Assembly: GCF_018069755.1 (NCBI RefSeq)
Contig: NZ_JAGQDE010000013.1
Span: 62,001 to 126,000, forward strand
DNA from: Ideonella aquatica
GTDB lineage: Bacteria; Pseudomonadota; Gammaproteobacteria; Burkholderiales; Burkholderiaceae_C
Direction of reading: 5' to 3'
DNA: 64,000 nt
A program made the position numbers and the translations under genes. This document shows, one piece after another, positions 17,529 to 28,264 of the stretch. Each line of letters opens with the position of its first letter. The stretch's first letter is position 1. The notes beneath the pieces were generated by a model that ran no database searches, had not been told where the DNA came from, and saw nothing but the letters and a program-made list of their open reading frames with translations.

Positions 17529-17706
17529 CAAGAACTGATGGACAAGTAGATCTCTCCAGATCTGTTCGCGGAGGCGCACCAGGCGAGCGTCAGTTCATGT
17601 GGGCGGCCAGAGTCCATGTTAAGCGAGCCAAGAGACATCAGGATGAGGAACGCAATTCCCCGCCCACCCCCAAGCCCTTGAATCGGTGCCCTAACATCCA
17701 CACACC
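17529..17706. other. Region between the IS element and the alpha/beta hydrolase gene
   Basis: Together with the IS non-coding tail, about 325 bases here lack a gene. Before the IS inserted, this was the sequence directly after the lipoprotein gene; the ancestral TGA lies at 17536-17538. Two AGATCT copies (17548-17553 and 17558-17563) separated by CTCC can pair as a small stem and may be a remnant of the lipoprotein terminator; this is weak evidence. Confidence 0.35.
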
Positions 17707-19167
17707 GTGGCCCGCCTCCCCCTCCTCCCCACCCTCATCCCCCTCCTGCTGGCCACCCTCGCCACCACAGCCCTCGCCGCCGCTTCCCTCCCCCTCACCC
17801 CCTGCCGCCTCAGCAACGTCGCCCAGGAAGCCCGCTGTGGCACCCTGCAGCGGCCCCTGGACCCGGCGCAGCCGCAGGGCCGGCAGATCACCCTGCAGGT
17901 GGCCCTGATCCCGGCGCTGGCGCGCAATGCGCGGCAGGATCCGGTGGTGTTCGTGGCGGGCGGGCCGGGGCAGAGTGCGGTGGATCTGGCGGCGCATGCG
18001 CTGGGGCTGTTTCCGCGGCTGCTGAACCGGCGGCCGCTGCTGCTGGTGGACCAGCGGGGCACCGGGCGCAGTGCGCCGCTGTACTGCGATGACCGTGCGT
18101 CGCCCACGCGGCCGCTGGCTGAGCTGGTGGATGCGCGTCGTCTGCCGGGCGAGCTGGCGGCGTGTCGCCAGCGGCTGCAGCAGCTGCCGCATGGCGATCT
18201 GCGCCACTACACCACCACGGTCGCCAGCGCGGACCTGGAAGCCGTGCGCCAGGCGCTGGGCTTGGGGCCGCTGAACCTGTTCGGTGGCTCCTATGGCACG
18301 CGGGCGGCGCTGGACTACCTGCGCCAGTACCCTGGCAGCGTGCGCCGCCTGCTGCTGGACGGCGTGGCGCCGCCCGACATGGTGCTGATGCACTCGATGC
18401 CCACCGACCAGCGCGCCACGCTGGACGCGCTGCTGGCCAGCGCCGAGGCGCATCGCCCCGGCCTGGCGCAGCGCTGGCAGGCCCTGCTGGCCGCGCCCGC
18501 GCGCGACTGGCCGGTGCGCCACCCCTTCAGCGGCCGCGACGAGACCCTGCCGGTGGACAGCGCGCTGCTGGCCGCATTGGTGCGCCCCGCGCTGTACCAG
18601 CCCGCGCTGGCCGCCGCGCTGCCCTCGGCGATCGACCGCGCTGCGGCGGGCGATCTGGGCCCGCTGCTGGCGCTGGCCCTGCCGGGTCCCAGCCCCAGCG
18701 GCCGGCCGGGGCTGGCGCAGGGCCAGCATTTCTCGGTGGTGTGCAGCGAAGACGCGCCGCTGCTGAGCACCCAGGCCGCGGCCGCCACCCCCGACCCGGC
18801 CGGCACCGAGGCCCTGTACCGCCGCATCTGCGCCGACTGGCCGCGCGCCAGCGTGCCGCCCGAGTTCTACCGCGTGCCCGTCAGCCCGGTGCCGGTGCTG
18901 CTGATGTCCGGCGGCCAGGACCCGGCCACGCCGCCGCGCCACGCCCAGCGCATGCTGCAGGCGCTGGGCCCGAAAGCGGTGCATGCGCTGGTGCCGCAGG
19001 CCGGCCATGGCGTGTCCAGCCTGGGCTGCCTGCGCGAGCTGATGCACCGCTTCATCGACGCCGACGACGACAGCGCCGCGCTGGCCGCCGCCCGCGAGGG
19101 CGCCGATTGCGCGAAGGACGTGCCCCGCCCCACGCCCTGGCGCGCCCTGTCGGAGACCGCGCCATGA
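17707..19167 (+). CDS. Secreted alpha/beta-hydrolase (TAP-like tripeptidyl/proline aminopeptidase type)
   Basis: This 486-residue protein begins with GTG at 17707 and has a Sec signal peptide (about residues 1-26). The alpha/beta-hydrolase oxyanion region is VVFVAGGPGQSA, the DQRGTGRS motif follows, and the nucleophile is Ser in FGGSYGTRAA. A late Asp (MSGGQDPATPP) and His (QAGHGVSSLGC) complete the triad. This arrangement matches the TAP-like family of exported peptidases and esterases. Its stop overlaps the start of the ABC ATPase gene (ATGA), so hydrolase and exporter are translationally coupled. An envelope or export-linked role is likely, the substrate unknown. Confidence 0.82.
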   Translation: MARLPLLPTLIPLLLATLATTALAAASLPLTPCRLSNVAQEARCGTLQRPLDPAQPQGRQITLQVALIPALARNARQDPVVFVAGGPGQSAVDLAAHALGLFPRLLNRRPLLLVDQRGTGRSAPLYCDDRASPTRPLAELVDARRLPGELAACRQRLQQLPHGDLRHYTTTVASADLEAVRQALGLGPLNLFGGSYGTRAALDYLRQYPGSVRRLLLDGVAPPDMVLMHSMPTDQRATLDALLASAEAHRPGLAQRWQALLAAPARDWPVRHPFSGRDETLPVDSALLAALVRPALYQPALAAALPSAIDRAAAGDLGPLLALALPGPSPSGRPGLAQGQHFSVVCSEDAPLLSTQAAAATPDPAGTEALYRRICADWPRASVPPEFYRVPVSPVPVLLMSGGQDPATPPRHAQRMLQALGPKAVHALVPQAGHGVSSLGCLRELMHRFIDADDDSAALAAAREGADCAKDVPRPTPWRALSETAP

Positions 19168-19910
19168 TCGAGGTGCAGGACCTGCGCAAGCATTTCCCTG
19201 GCCCCAAGGGATCTCCCGCCGTGCGCGCGGTGGATGGTGTCAGCTGGGCCGCAGGCGATGCCCGCATCACCGGCCTGCTGGGCCCCAACGGTGCCGGCAA
19301 GACCACCACGCTGCGCATGCTGGCCGGCCTGCTGCCGCCCGATGCCGGCACGCTGCACATCGACGGCATCGACGTGGCCGCGCAGCCGCTGCAGGCGCGC
19401 GCGCGGCTGGGCGTGCTGTCGGATGCGCGCGGGCTGTACCCGCGCCTGACCGCGCGCGAGAACATCGTCTACTACGGCCGCCTGCAAGGCCTGTCCGACC
19501 AGGCCGCCCAGGCCCGCGCCAGCGCACTGGCCGATCAGCTGGGCCTGCAGCCGCTGATGGACCGCCGCACCGACGGCTTCAGCCAGGGCGAACGCATGAA
19601 GACCGCGCTGGCCCGCGCGCTGGTGCACGACCCCAGCCACATCATCCTGGATGAGCCCACCAACGGCCTGGACGTGGTGGCCACCCGCGCGCTGCGCGAG
19701 GTGCTGCGCCGCCTGCGCGACGAGCAGGGCAAGTGCATCGTCTTCTCCAGCCACATCATGCAGGAGGTGGAACGCCTGTGCGACGCGGTGGTGGTGATGT
19801 CGCGTGGCCGCACCGTGGCCAGCGGCAGCGTCGATGACCTGCGCACGCTGAGCGGCCACACCGACCTGGAAGACGCTTTCGTGGCGCTGGCTTATGGAGA
19901 CGCGCCATGA
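19164..19910 (+). CDS. ABC transporter ATP-binding protein (NatA-like)
   Basis: This 248-residue ATPase has Walker A GPNGAGKTTTL (about residues 40-50), a signature-like FSQGERMKTALARAL and Walker B IILDEPTNGLDV. The fold is that of the NatA/CcmA-type ATPases that pair with ABC-2 permeases. The ATG at 19164 overlaps the upstream stop, and the frame continues open upstream only as an out-of-frame reading of the hydrolase gene. It overlaps the permease gene by 4 bases (ATGA). NatAB systems extrude Na+ or other substrates; the actual substrate here is not determinable. Confidence 0.88.
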   Translation: MIEVQDLRKHFPGPKGSPAVRAVDGVSWAAGDARITGLLGPNGAGKTTTLRMLAGLLPPDAGTLHIDGIDVAAQPLQARARLGVLSDARGLYPRLTARENIVYYGRLQGLSDQAAQARASALADQLGLQPLMDRRTDGFSQGERMKTALARALVHDPSHIILDEPTNGLDVVATRALREVLRRLRDEQGKCIVFSSHIMQEVERLCDAVVVMSRGRTVASGSVDDLRTLSGHTDLEDAFVALAYGDAP

Positions 19911-21070
19911 CCCGCGCCTGGCTGGTCTTCCTGAAGGAGCTGCGCGACGCCCTGCGCGACCGCCGCACGCTGCGCGCCGTGCTGCTCAGCGCGCTGCTGC
20001 CCGGCCCGCTGATGCTGGTGCTGCTGTCGGTGCTGGTGAGCGATGTCGAGCGCCAGGCCGAATCGCGCGAGCTGGTGGTGGTGGGCCTGGCCCACGCGCC
20101 CACGCTGGACAACTACCTGCGGCGTCAGACCTGGACCACCCGCGACGCGCCGGCCGACTACGAAGACGCGCTGCGCCGAAAGCGCCTGGGCGACGCGGTG
20201 CTGGTGCTGCCGGCCGATTTCGAGCAGCGTCTGGCCAGCGGCGAGCAGCCGCGCCTGCGCCTGATTTTCGACAGCGCCAACCCGCGCGCCAGTGCCAGCC
20301 AGCGCCGCGTGCAGGAGCTGCTGGCCGGCTTTGCGCGTGAACGCGGCACGCTGGCGTTGGTGTCGCGCGGCGTGGCGCCCAGCCTGCTGCAGCCGCTGGC
20401 GGTGGACGCCGAGGACCTGGCCGACCCGGCCGCACGGGCCTCCAATTTCACCAGCATGCTGCCCTTCCTGGTGATGATGGCGATGGTCTCGGGCGCGCTG
20501 GCCGCCGCGCTGGACAGCACCGCGGGCGAGCGCGAACGCGGCTCGCTCGAGCCGCTGCTGATGAACCCCACACCGGGCTGGTCGCTGGTGGCCGGCAAGT
20601 GGGCTGCGGTGGCGCTGCTGGGCATGTTCATCGCGGTGCTGGCCTGCGGCAGCCTGATGCCCGGGCAGTGGCTGCTGCGCAATGAGCAGCTGTCGGCGAT
20701 GTTCCGCTTCGGCCCGCCCGAGGTGGCCGCCTTCCTGGCCCTGCTGCTGCCGCTGGCCGGCCTGCTGGCCGCGGTGCTGATGGTGCTGGGCATCCATGGC
20801 CGCAGCGTCAAGGAAGCCCAGGCCGGCGCCAGCCTGGTGGTGCTGGCGGTGTCCTTCCTGCCGCTGGTGCCCATGCTCAGCACCCGCGGCGAGCAGCCCT
20901 GGCAGCTGTGGCTGCCGGTGGTGGCGCAAAGCACGCTGATGTCGCGCGTGCTGCGCGGTGAAGCCATGGCCTGGCACGAGGTGGCCGGCCCGGCGCTGGC
21001 CTGCGCACTGCTCACCGTGCTGGCGCTGGCGCTGGTGGTGCGGCAGATGGGGCGGGTGGTGGCGCGCTGA
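19907..21070 (+). CDS. ABC-2 type permease (NatB-like)
   Basis: This 387-residue membrane protein has an N-terminal TM helix (residues about 22-42), a large extracytoplasmic domain (about 45-180) and five or six C-terminal helices. The motif AALDSTAGERERGSLEPLLM near residue 210 is characteristic of NatB/ABC-2 exporters. It is coupled to the NatA-like ATPase by an ATGA overlap. Its 3' end overlaps the convergent DUF192 gene by 59 bases. Confidence 0.85.
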   Translation: MTRAWLVFLKELRDALRDRRTLRAVLLSALLPGPLMLVLLSVLVSDVERQAESRELVVVGLAHAPTLDNYLRRQTWTTRDAPADYEDALRRKRLGDAVLVLPADFEQRLASGEQPRLRLIFDSANPRASASQRRVQELLAGFARERGTLALVSRGVAPSLLQPLAVDAEDLADPAARASNFTSMLPFLVMMAMVSGALAAALDSTAGERERGSLEPLLMNPTPGWSLVAGKWAAVALLGMFIAVLACGSLMPGQWLLRNEQLSAMFRFGPPEVAAFLALLLPLAGLLAAVLMVLGIHGRSVKEAQAGASLVVLAVSFLPLVPMLSTRGEQPWQLWLPVVAQSTLMSRVLRGEAMAWHEVAGPALACALLTVLALALVVRQMGRVVAR

Positions 21071-21407
21071 GCGCCAGCCGGCTGCCCAGCCTGATCGCCA
21101 GGCCCGCCGCCAAGCCTGCACGCAGCTCCAGCGTCTGGTGGGCGCCGCGGCAGACCGCCGCGGCCCAGGGCCGCAGGCCGGGCACCACGCGCAGCACGCC
21201 GCCGCTGCGGTCCAGGAAGACGATGTCCAGCGCGTAGGCCATGCCGACCATGTGCACCGCGGCGCAGGGGCTGAGCCACAGGCCGTCGAGCCGGTCGAGC
21301 TGGCGCGTGGCCAGCAGCCCGATCGCCCGCGAACGCCAACGGTTGGCCAGGCCGACGCGGCAGCCGCTGTCACGGCCGTCGATCCACAGCGCCTGGGCAG
21401 GCTCCAT
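21012..21407 (-). CDS. DUF192-family protein at the end of the Tad operon
   Basis: This 131-residue protein starts at the ATG at 21407, six bases after the tadC stop. The DUF192 core is recognisable: ANRWRSRAIGLLA, DGLWLSPCAAVHMVGMAYA, LDIVFLDRSGGVLRVVPGL. DUF192 proteins are often encoded beside Tad loci, but their biochemical role is unknown. The C-terminal Pro/Ala-rich tail overlaps the 3' end of the convergent NatB-like gene; the true stop at 21012 means both genes use the same 59 bases. Confidence 0.75.
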   Translation of the reverse strand: MEPAQALWIDGRDSGCRVGLANRWRSRAIGLLATRQLDRLDGLWLSPCAAVHMVGMAYALDIVFLDRSGGVLRVVPGLRPWAAAVCRGAHQTLELRAGLAAGLAIRLGSRLALSAPPPAPSAAPPAPAPAR

Positions 21408-21412
21408 GCGCC

Positions 21413-22276
21413 TCAGAGACCCGCGTTGAGGAACTTCATGACGATCGGGAAGCCCAGCACGATGAAGGTGCACGGGAAGATGAACAGGATCAGCGGCCCG
21501 AGCATTTTCACCGGGGCCTCCATCGCCAGCTTCTCGGCGCGCTGGAAGCGCTCGGTGCGGCGCTGGTCGCTCTGGGCGCGCAGCACGGGACCCAGGCTGG
21601 AGCCCATCAGTTCGCCCTGAACCAAGGCGCTCACCAGGCTGGAGATGGGTGCGAAGTCCATGCGTTCGGCCAGGTCGCGCAGCGCATCAACGCGCGGCTT
21701 GCCGGCCCGGATGTCGCGCAGCACACGGTTGATCTCGGTCATCAGCGGGCCGGGCTTGCTGCGGTCAACCGCCTTTTGCAGCGCGCCGGTGAGGTTCAGG
21801 CCCGCCTCGATGGCCAGCGTGACGATGTCCAGGAAGTAGGGCATGGCCTTGAGCACCGCCAACTGGCGCCGCTGGGTGTGATCCTTCAGCCAGAGGTCCG
21901 GGTAGTACCAGCCCAGCAGACCGCCGCCCAGCAGGGCCGCCAACGCACGGCCATCGATCAGCCCTGTCGCCAGCAGCCCGGCCAGCAGCGCGGACAGCAG
22001 CTTGCCGCCAATGAACTGCTCCGGGGTCAGCGCGTACTCCTGGCCAGCCCGCCGCAGGCGGGCCAGGAGCGCCTGTCGCCGGTCTGGCGAGAGCAGCATG
22101 GCCGCACTGTGACCCAGGATGTTGATCAGCGGCCACAGGACGCGAAAGCCCGGCGGCGGCTTGTCACGGTAGGTGGTGTCGGCGCGGCCGAGCGTGGTGT
22201 ACAGGCCCCAGGCCGAGATCAGCAGCAAGGCCACCGCAAGACCGCCCAGCAGGGAAACCATCAGGGGATGGCTCAT
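21413..22276 (-). CDS. tadC: TadC, Tad pilus inner-membrane platform protein
   Basis: This 287-residue protein is of the type II secretion F (GspF/TadC) family, with three to four membrane helices. The cytoplasmic core reads AMPYFLDIVTLAIEAGLNLT and the C-terminal helix region is PVKMLGPLILFIFP, both typical of TadC. With TadB it forms the membrane platform on which the TadA ATPase assembles Flp pili. The start overlaps the tadB stop (ATGA), showing translational coupling. Confidence 0.9.
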   Translation of the reverse strand: MSHPLMVSLLGGLAVALLLISAWGLYTTLGRADTTYRDKPPPGFRVLWPLINILGHSAAMLLSPDRRQALLARLRRAGQEYALTPEQFIGGKLLSALLAGLLATGLIDGRALAALLGGGLLGWYYPDLWLKDHTQRRQLAVLKAMPYFLDIVTLAIEAGLNLTGALQKAVDRSKPGPLMTEINRVLRDIRAGKPRVDALRDLAERMDFAPISSLVSALVQGELMGSSLGPVLRAQSDQRRTERFQRAEKLAMEAPVKMLGPLILFIFPCTFIVLGFPIVMKFLNAGL

Positions 22277-23111
22277 ACGTCGATTGACACGATCTTGCGG
22301 ATGAAGAACGCGCCCAGCACCAGCAGCACCGCAATCGCGGCCATCGCGCCCCAGCCATACAGGGTGGTGAACAGCGGCATCATGGCCGGCGGATCCATCA
22401 CGTACAGGATGGCGGCCAGGAAGATCGGCAGCAGGCCGACGATGATCCCCTGCAACTTGCCCTGCGAGGTGAGCGCGCGGATCTTGCCTTCCATCACCGC
22501 CTTGGCGCGCAGTGCCGAAGACAGCCGCTCAAGGATCTCGGAGAGGTTGCCGCCCACCTCCTTGGCGATCGTCAGCGCCGAGACGAAGAGGTCGATCTCC
22601 TCCATCTTCAGCCGCTGACCCATGCCGCGCAACGAGTCTTCCAGCGCCAGACCCAAGCGCTGCTCGCGCAGCAGCAGCGAGAACTCCTGCGACAGCGGGG
22701 CGGGACTCTCGCGCACCAACAGGTCCAGCGCGTTTTGCAGGCTGGCACCGGCGCGCAGTGCGCCGGCCATCATCGTCAGCCCATCGGGCAGCTGCTGCAC
22801 CAGCCGTGAGGCGCGGCGGTGGCGCATCACCACCCAGGCCAGGCGCGGCAGCCCGGCGCCCAGCAGGCCGGCCAGCAGCGCCAGCACCGGCGCGCCGCTG
22901 AGCAGCCAGACCAGCAGCGGCAGCAGCATGAACATCAGCAGGTTCAGGCGGAACAGGCGGCGCGGGTCAATGAACAGGAACATGTCCGCCAGCGTCACCC
23001 GGGCGTGCTCGGTGAAGCTGGCCCGCCAGTCGATGTAGGCGCCGCGTGCCGCACGCAACAGCAGCAGCACGCTGGCAAAAACCAGCAGGGCGATCACCAG
23101 CATCTCGGCGT

Positions 23112-23115
<4 letters not shown>
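22273..23115 (-). CDS. tadB: TadB, Tad pilus inner-membrane platform protein
   Basis: This 280-residue GspF-type protein has membrane helices at the N-terminus, around residues 55-90 and at the C-terminus. The conserved core LPDGLTMMAGALRAGASLQN and the IAKEVGGNLSEILERLSSALR block mark TadB. It overlaps tadA upstream and tadC downstream by 4 bases each, the usual tadABC arrangement. Confidence 0.9.
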
Positions 23116-24826
<1,711 letters not shown>

Positions 24827-24830
<4 letters not shown>

Positions 24831-26404
24831 CGTGACATGTCGAAGCGGCCTTCGATCGTGTTGGGCGTGACGCGAGGCGATACCTTGTCGGCAGCGACGC
24901 CGGCGGCCGCGGAGGCCTTCTCCAGCGCCTCGCGGTTGATCGCCGAATCGGGGGTGATCACCCGCGGCGTGGCAATCACGAACAGCTCGGTCTGCTCGGT
25001 GGTGTTCTCACGTGAGCGGAAGAGGCTGTTGACCACCGGGAGGCGCGCCAGGCCGGGGATACCGTCCATGGCGCGTTCGGCACGCTGGCGCAGCAGGCCG
25101 GAGATCACCAGCGGCTCGCCCTGGCGCAGCGCCACGCGGGTCTCGGTGCGGTGCGTGGTGAAGGCCACGTAGCCGGCGTTCGAGTTGCGCGCGTCGGGCT
25201 CGGAGACTTCGACCATCAGCGCCGAATCGATGTTGCCCTCGCCATCGGCCACAGGCTTGAACTCGATGCGCACGCCGTACTGCTTGTACTCCACAGTGAC
25301 CGCGCCCAGACCCTGGGTGACAGGGATCGGGATCTCGCCGCCCGCCAGGAAGCTGGCCTCGCCGCCACTGCGGCAGCTCAGGCGCGGCTCGGCCAGGGCC
25401 CACGCGTCGCCGTTCTGCTCCAGCAGGTTGATGGCCGAGCTCAGCTGCGTGGCCAGGCCGAAGTAGCTGCGCGCCGGCACCACGCTGCTGACCTGCGGCA
25501 GGCCGGTGTTGTCGGCAGGCCGCCACGGCGTGTTGCTGTAGCCCAGGATGTTGGTGGCGACGCTGGGGCCACGCGCGCTGCTGCCCCACTTCACGCCAAG
25601 CTGGTCCAGCGCGCGCTTTTTCACCTCGACGACGCGCAGGTCGATCTGGACCATGCGTTCCATCTGCAGCGGATCGGCATCGGCCGGCCGCTCGGCCACC
25701 AGATTCAGCGCCTGGGGAAAGCTGGCGGCCAGCTTGTTCATGCGGGTGGCCGTTTCGGCATCGGGGTACCGCCCCTCCATCACGATGCGGTCGCCCACCT
25801 GGCGCGCGGTGACGCCGGGCACCGCACGGATCAGTTCCTGCAGATCCTCCAGCACCCGCGAAGCACGCACCGCCTCGACCTTGAGCTGGTAGCTGATCTG
25901 CCGGCCCGACTTGAGCCAGACATGCATCGTCGTCTCGCCGGCGGCCTCGGCCAGCAACACGATCTCACGGTCATCCACGACGGTGGCCTTGACCACGGCG
26001 CCGTTGCCGATGGCGATGCGGCTGATCGCCGGCAGGCCGATGGTGCCCACTTCGCCCACCACCATGCGCCGGTTCGGGCCCAGCTCGACCTCGGGGGCGG
26101 GTGCAGGCGCTGGCGCGCGAGCCCAGGCGCGCTGGGCGGGCAGGACGCGGGTCTCGATCTGTGTGCCACGCGCTGTGGACACGGGCGCCGTGGTCGCGCT
26201 GGCCGGCAGGGGGGGGGCGGGCGGGGGCGCCAAGACGGCCGAAGCGGCGGGTACAGCGGAGGGTACAGCGGCGGACACCGCAGCTGCTGCCATGACCGGC
26301 CAGGCGAGACAGGCGGTCAGGCAGCAGCAGCAGACCAGGGCGGGGGCGGACGTCAGGGCGCGCAGCAACAACGGCATCTCCCGGGGCGGGTGGGTCGGTG
26401 GCAT
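24827..26404 (-). CDS. rcpA: RcpA/CpaC-family outer-membrane secretin of the Tad system
   Basis: This 525-residue protein has a signal peptide-like hydrophobic segment near residues 15-40, then a long Ala/Pro-rich stretch, the CpaC N-domain (VGEVGTIGLPAISRIAIGNG) and the secretin channel (FLAGGEIPIPVTQ, GEPLVISGLLRQRAER, GIPGLARLPVVNSLF). It forms the outer-membrane pore for Flp pili. The ATG at 26404 is chosen because it follows the cpaB stop; a TTG at 26440 and an ATG at 26377 are alternatives, none with a strong ribosome-binding site. A run of nine G (C on the coding strand) lies at 26209-26217 inside the Pro-rich part. Confidence 0.85.
26209..26217. repeat. Homopolymeric G9 tract within the secretin gene
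   Basis: Nine consecutive G on the plus strand (C on the coding strand) encode proline residues in the Pro/Ala-rich region of the secretin, about 65 residues after the chosen start. One-base slippage would frameshift the gene. Confidence 0.6.
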
Positions 26405-26408
26405 GGCG

Positions 26409-27341
26409 TCAGTGGCTGTCTGTGGCCCGTGGCCGGGCAAGGGCCTGTGCGGGTGTGCTCGCCGGCCCCATCCAGCCCTTGAGCAGCGGCGCCAGACCGG
26501 ACACCTTGGCTTCGGTGACGTCGGCCAGACCCCCGCCCTGCCCGCCGACGATGAACTCCACGCTGCGGCGAACCGCCTCGGCCGGGCGCTGACCGATCAG
26601 TGACGCGCCGCTCATCACCGGCGTGCGGTTGGGGTCGGTGTCGTCCGGGTTGCGCAGCAGTGCGGTCAGCCGACCGGCGGCGCGGGCGACGATGATGCGG
26701 TCAGCCTCCTCGGGGCTGACCTCCAAGGTGATGGTCGAGTAGGACGATTCGGTGCCATCGTCCCGCCGGCTGACCCGCTGGTCGGTGGCCAGCACCGGCA
26801 CCTTGGACAGCAGCGGCAGCGTCAGCTCCTCGTCGCGCTCGGCCCCCTGCGGCGCCGCGGCCCGGCCGGAGTAGACCAGGTCGATGAAGTCGCCGGGCTT
26901 GAGCATGCCGGAGATCGAGTTGACCGAGTCGACCTCGACCGTCATGGCCCGCTGGCCCTTCTTCAGCGTGGCCGAGAACACGTACTGGCCACCGCCCTCG
27001 GCATGCATCGGCAGCAGCACTTCGCCACGCTTGATCGGCAGGGTCAGCCGCTGGCGCTCGAAGTCACCGAACTGCTTGGGTAGCACGGCGTTCTGGTGCA
27101 CGAACTCCTTGGGCACCTCTCGAATGGCCATGACCTCGGCCGAGATGGGCTCGCCGCGGTCCAGGTCGCGCTTGGCGACGACCACGCTGACCATCACGCG
27201 CCCCCGACGGCTCTCCTCCTCCAGTTGAGCCAAGCGGCTGTGGATCAAGTCATTGCTCAGGTAGACGGCGCCGACGCCCAGCGCGATGGCCAAGCCCAGC
27301 AGCAGCCAGTGGGTGTTGATCTGGGGTCGGGGAAGCCGCAT
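26409..27341 (-). CDS. rcpC: RcpC/CpaB, Tad pilus assembly protein with SAF domain
   Basis: This 310-residue protein has one N-terminal membrane helix (about residues 12-30) followed by a SAF domain (VVVAKRDLDRGEPISAEVMA) and the RcpC region GMLKPGDFIDLVYSG. CpaB/RcpC proteins sit in the periplasm and bridge the inner-membrane complex and the secretin. It starts two bases after the stop of the small pilin-like gene, and its own stop lies four bases before the secretin start. Confidence 0.87.
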   Translation of the reverse strand: MRLPRPQINTHWLLLGLAIALGVGAVYLSNDLIHSRLAQLEEESRRGRVMVSVVVAKRDLDRGEPISAEVMAIREVPKEFVHQNAVLPKQFGDFERQRLTLPIKRGEVLLPMHAEGGGQYVFSATLKKGQRAMTVEVDSVNSISGMLKPGDFIDLVYSGRAAAPQGAERDEELTLPLLSKVPVLATDQRVSRRDDGTESSYSTITLEVSPEEADRIIVARAAGRLTALLRNPDDTDPNRTPVMSGASLIGQRPAEAVRRSVEFIVGGQGGGLADVTEAKVSGLAPLLKGWMGPASTPAQALARPRATDSH

Positions 27342-27343
27342 GG

Positions 27344-27544
27344 TCAGGGCAGCGAGAGGAAGTAGGTGAGGTTGCGGTAGAAGAGCCGGACCATGTCCGC
27401 CAGGTGCTGCGCTCCGGTTCGGCCATCGACATCGATCACGAACAAGGCCGCCACCAGTGCCGAGACGACCACCAGGTACTCGACCATGGACTGCCCGGCT
27501 TCGCTGCGGGGGCCAGGGCGTCGGTGTTCAATGGTCTTCGTCAT
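27344..27544 (-). CDS. Small pilin-like (Flp/TadE-type) protein
   Basis: This 66-residue protein has a short basic leader ending in EAGQSMVEYLVVVSALVAAL. That matches the prepilin cleavage context G/Q-x-M-x-E-Y of Flp and pseudopilin proteins, with Glu at position +5 of the hydrophobic stretch. It is probably a minor pilin or pseudopilin processed by a TadV-type peptidase, which is not encoded in this window. It lies between the 238-residue hypothetical gene (3 bases) and cpaB (2 bases). Confidence 0.72.
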   Translation of the reverse strand: MTKTIEHRRPGPRSEAGQSMVEYLVVVSALVAALFVIDVDGRTGAQHLADMVRLFYRNLTYFLSLP

Positions 27545-27547
27545 GGC

Positions 27548-28264
27548 TCAGCGTGTCAGGGCGGCGGTGGCGGGCGTGAGCAGGTTGACCGTGGCGACGC
27601 CTCGCTGCGCGTGCGGCTGCCAGCTGATCACCACGTCGACGCTTTGCGGGGCGCGCTCGAAACTGGCCAGCCAGCCGCGGCCGGCTTCGGCGTTGGCGGG
27701 GCTTTCGCGGTCGAAGGTGGTGCGCCAGCCCTGTCGCTGCCAGTGATCGCGCCAGCGGCGGACCTGCACCTCGAAGGGCGCCTGGCTGACCAGCGTCACG
27801 TGCTCACTGCGCACCGGCCCGTCGGTGGAGGCCATGCTCTGCGCGATGCGGTGGTCTGCAAAGCGAGGCAACCAAGGCGGTGCCAAATCGCGCTGAAGTC
27901 CCTGGACGTGGCCCCAGCTGATCAGCCCTTCCGAACCCCGACCTTCTGGATGCTCGCGCACCTGAACGGCCACCTGCAGGCCGCCAGCCAGCGTCGACAA
28001 GGCCAACCAGCCTCCGGTATCGACCCGACGCGGCGTGCCCACGGGCCGGCGCGCCCATTCACGTTCGTAGAAGCCCAGCACCTCGCGCGGCGTCAGCTCG
28101 GACGCGAAGTGCTGCAGGCGGGTTGGCAAGCCATTGACCACGGCGTCGTTGGTGACCCACTCGGCGTGGCTGCGCGGCGGCAGCTTCACCTCGGGCCACT
28201 CGACCGGCGCGGCGACGGCGGCGCTCACGATCGTCCAGACCAGCAGGCCCACAAGCGGCTTCAT
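27548..28264 (-). CDS. Exported hypothetical protein of the Tad operon
   Basis: This 238-residue protein has a signal peptide (about residues 1-19, SAAVAAP cleavage). The rest is soluble and Trp/Arg-rich with no recognised motif. Segments such as LTPREVLGFYEREWARR and WRDHWQRQGWRTTFDRE suggest two similar helical repeats, so an internal duplication is possible. The start overlaps the TadE-like gene by 4 bases. It probably acts in the periplasm during pilus assembly, by position only. Confidence 0.65.
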   Translation of the reverse strand: MKPLVGLLVWTIVSAAVAAPVEWPEVKLPPRSHAEWVTNDAVVNGLPTRLQHFASELTPREVLGFYEREWARRPVGTPRRVDTGGWLALSTLAGGLQVAVQVREHPEGRGSEGLISWGHVQGLQRDLAPPWLPRFADHRIAQSMASTDGPVRSEHVTLVSQAPFEVQVRRWRDHWQRQGWRTTFDRESPANAEAGRGWLASFERAPQSVDVVISWQPHAQRGVATVNLLTPATAALTR

